The notes beneath the pieces are model-generated. The model saw nothing but the letters and a program-made list of their open reading frames with translations. It did not search any database and was not told where the DNA came from. This document shows positions 4,777 to 6,697 of a stretch of DNA of 6,697 nt, in pieces; position 1 is the stretch's first letter; every line of letters begins with the position of its first letter. A program made the position numbers and the translations under genes. Source of the stretch: an uncultured Collinsella sp. (GTDB lineage: Bacteria > Actinomycetota > Coriobacteriia > Coriobacteriales > Coriobacteriaceae); the NCBI GenBank assembly GCA_900759435.1, contig CAAEVD010000101.1, forward strand, positions 1 through 6,697. The letters are read 5' to 3'.

Positions 4777-6697
4777 GATGGTTTAAAGGTTCGCAGACGC
4801 AGAGCATTGCTTACGACACACACGCTCGACAGGCTCATGGCTGCAGCGCCAAACATCGGCGAGAGTTGCCATCCGGTGAGCGGGAAGAACACGCCCGCCG
4901 CCAGCGGAATGCCGATGCCGTTGTAGAACAGTGCCCAGAACAGGTCCTGCTTGATGTTGCGGATCGTGGCGCGCGAAAGCTCGATGGCGCGGGCGACGTC
5001 CATGAGGTCGCTGCGCATGAGTACCACGTCGGCGCCCTCCTTGGCGATGTCGGCGCCGGTGCCGATAGCGAGGCCCACGTCGGAGCGCGCCAGGGCGGGG
5101 GAGTCGTTGATGCCGTCGCCCACCATGGCGACCTTGCCGCCCGCATCCTGCAGTTCGCGCACGTGACGTTCCTTGTCGGCGGGCAGGACGTCGGCGATAA
5201 CCTGTTCGCTGGTGAGTCCCACGCGGCGAGCGATGGCCTCGGCCGTCACGCGGTTGTCGCCGGTGAGCATGCGCACGTCGACGCCGAGCTTGCGGAGCGC
5301 GGCGATTGCCTCGGCGCTCGTCTCTTTGACCTCGTCAGCCACGGCGATGGTACCAACGAGTTCGCCGTTCTTGGCAAAGAACAGCGGCGTTTTGCCCTCG
5401 GTAGCAAATTGCTCGGCAAGACCGGCGGGCACCCCTGCGCCCAGCTCGTTCATCAGACGAACGTTGCCGGCTGCGATGACATTCTGCCCCTCGCGCGCCG
5501 TGACGCCGCGACCGGGCACGGCGGCAAAGTCCTCGACCATGCGTGCGACGATTCCGCGCGTCTCGCACTCGGCCATAATCGCCTCGGCCAGTGGGTGCTC
5601 ACTCTGGCGCTCTAGTGCGGCGGCAAGCTTGAGCAGCGCCTTTTCACTCATGGTGGGCGAACCGTCGGCACGCACGGCTGCTACGATGTCGGTCACAGCC
5701 GGTTTGCCGCGGGTGACGGTGCCGGTCTTATCGAGCACCACAGTGCCCACGTTGCGCAGATTCTCCAGCGCCTCGGCGCTCTTAAACAGGATGCCCATCT
5801 CGGCGCCCTTGCCGGTGCCCACCATAATGGCGACGGGCGTGGCCAGGCCCAGCGCGCACGGGCAGCTGATCACCAACACGGCCACGGCGGAGGTGAGCGC
5901 CTCGTTCACGCTGCCGGTCAGCGCCATCCACACCGCAAAGGTCACGGCCGAGATCGCAAACACCACGGGCACAAACACGCCGGCGACTTTATCGGCCATG
6001 CGGGCGATGGGCGCCTTGGTGGCGTTGGCGTCCTCGACAAGCTGGATGATTTTGGCGAGCGACGTGTCGGTGCCCACGCGCGTGGCGCGGAAGGTAAACG
6101 ATCCGGTGCGGTTGACGGTGGCGGCGTTGACGGTGGCGCCGGCGGTCTTCTCCACGGGGATGGACTCGCCGGTCAGTGCGCTTTCGTCCACGGCCGAAGC
6201 GCCCTCGAGTACCACGCCGTCGACAGGGATGGACTCGCCGGGGCGCACACGCAGCACCTGGCCGGGCAGAATGGCATCGACATCGACGGTGGTCTCGGTA
6301 CCGTCGACGGCCACGACGGTCGCGGTCTTGGGCGCCAGGTCAATGAGCGCCTCGATGGCGCCGCCAGTCTTGGATTTGCTGCGTGTCTCGAGATATTTGC
6401 CTACGGTGACGAGCGACAAGATCGTGCCGGCGCTCTCAAAATACAGGTTGTCCATGCTCGTCATCATGGCCTCGTGGACCTGACCCGCGGCTAGCTGGTC
6501 GGCCATGATGAACATGGCGTAGAGCGACCAGGCGATGGACGCGGTGGCGCCCACGGCAATAAGGGCGTCCATGGTAGGCGCGCCGTGCGTAAGCGATTTA
6601 AACCCGTTGATAAAGTATGCGTCGTTGACGTAGACGATGGGAATGAGCAGGACGAGCTCGGTGAGCGCGAGCGTCATGCTGTGGGTGTGGTCGGTGA
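4761..6697 (-). CDS. copA: Copper-exporting P1B-type ATPase CopA (N-terminus outside window)
   Basis: The frame is open to the right edge. The first Met in the window (6677) is internal, because the residues before it (TDHTHS) continue in frame and a whole CopA also needs N-terminal HMA and first membrane helices. Counting from that Met (638 aa visible): membrane helices near 1-18, 37-60 and 75-95; actuator motif TGES at 169-172; the Cu(I)-transport motif CPC at 272-274 in helix 6; the phosphorylated Asp D316 in DKTGT; SEHP at 359-362 in the nucleotide domain; GDGINDSP at 520-527; and the last two helices with YN (585-586) and M614-x2-S617-S618. CPC, YN and MxxSS together define Cu(I)-specific P1B-1 pumps. 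All catalytic residues are intact. It pumps Cu(I) out of the cytoplasm, fed by CopZ and controlled by CsoR, both encoded just downstream. The last five residues, SVAVK, and the stop codon come from a palindromic repeat arm. Confidence 0.96.
   Translation of the reverse strand, partial: TDHTHSMTLALTELVLLIPIVYVNDAYFINGFKSLTHGAPTMDALIAVGATASIAWSLYAMFIMADQLAAGQVHEAMMTSMDNLYFESAGTILSLVTVGKYLETRSKSKTGGAIEALIDLAPKTATVVAVDGTETTVDVDAILPGQVLRVRPGESIPVDGVVLEGASAVDESALTGESIPVEKTAGATVNAATVNRTGSFTFRATRVGTDTSLAKIIQLVEDANATKAPIARMADKVAGVFVPVVFAISAVTFAVWMALTGSVNEALTSAVAVLVISCPCALGLATPVAIMVGTGKGAEMGILFKSAEALENLRNVGTVVLDKTGTVTRGKPAVTDIVAAVRADGSPTMSEKALLKLAAALERQSEHPLAEAIMAECETRGIVARMVEDFAAVPGRGVTAREGQNVIAAGNVRLMNELGAGVPAGLAEQFATEGKTPLFFAKNGELVGTIAVADEVKETSAEAIAALRKLGVDVRMLTGDNRVTAEAIARRVGLTSEQVIADVLPADKERHVRELQDAGGKVAMVGDGINDSPALARSDVGLAIGTGADIAKEGADVVLMRSDLMDVARAIELSRATIRNIKQDLFWALFYNGIGIPLAAGVFFPLTGWQLSPMFGAAAMSLSSVCVVSNALRLRTFKPSVAVK

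Noticed and set aside
5173..6483. 436-codon open frame on the plus strand across copA
   Set aside because: Ser/Thr/Ala-rich low-complexity translation opposite a well-supported CopA; a shadow frame.

Overview
This 6.7 kb window looks like a chromosomal segment from a high-GC Gram-positive bacterium. My best guess is an actinobacterium of the Coriobacteriia, possibly Collinsella. That guess rests on GC-rich coding DNA with G/C-ending codons, good Shine-Dalgarno sites, the copA/copZ/csoR gene set, and intergenic spaces packed with palindromic repeats. It is not a database result.

Layout: positions 3-302 (+) hold the 3' end of an unrecognised gene that begins outside the window. Positions 579-1649 (+) hold a gene I read as an AbiEi-like/PD-(D/E)XK nuclease-fold protein. 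It is bracketed by two arrays of long inverted repeats: three units at 336-552 and two at 1691-1827. Every unit is exactly 57 nt, neighbouring units within an array are exactly 80 nt apart, and all point the same way. Positions 1977-3347 (+) encode a metal-dependent amidohydrolase of the imidazolonepropionase/Xaa-dipeptidase type. A strong bidirectional terminator at 3390-3424 separates these (+) genes from a convergent (-) strand block.

The (-) strand block reads, in transcription order: copA (enters from the right edge, 5' end missing; Cu(I) P1B-type ATPase), copZ (73-aa copper chaperone), csoR (90-aa copper-sensing repressor with an intact C-H-C triad), and a 157-aa two-helix membrane protein with a C-terminal zinc ribbon. 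The first three form a coherent copper-efflux module: CsoR senses Cu(I), CopZ carries it and CopA pumps it out. The fourth gene probably has its own promoter, and its link to copper is unproven.

Two further palindromic families sit in this block. The AGTTGCGGTGAAATA family forms hairpins at 4349-4415 and 4710-4776, and one arm of the second encodes the last residues and stop codon of CopA. The TTGGTGCAA family forms two back-to-back hairpins at 3966-4031 that touch the csoR stop codon.

The best candidate for something undescribed is the nuclease-like gene with its phased 80-nt palindrome arrays. The copper genes and the amidohydrolase are ordinary members of known families.
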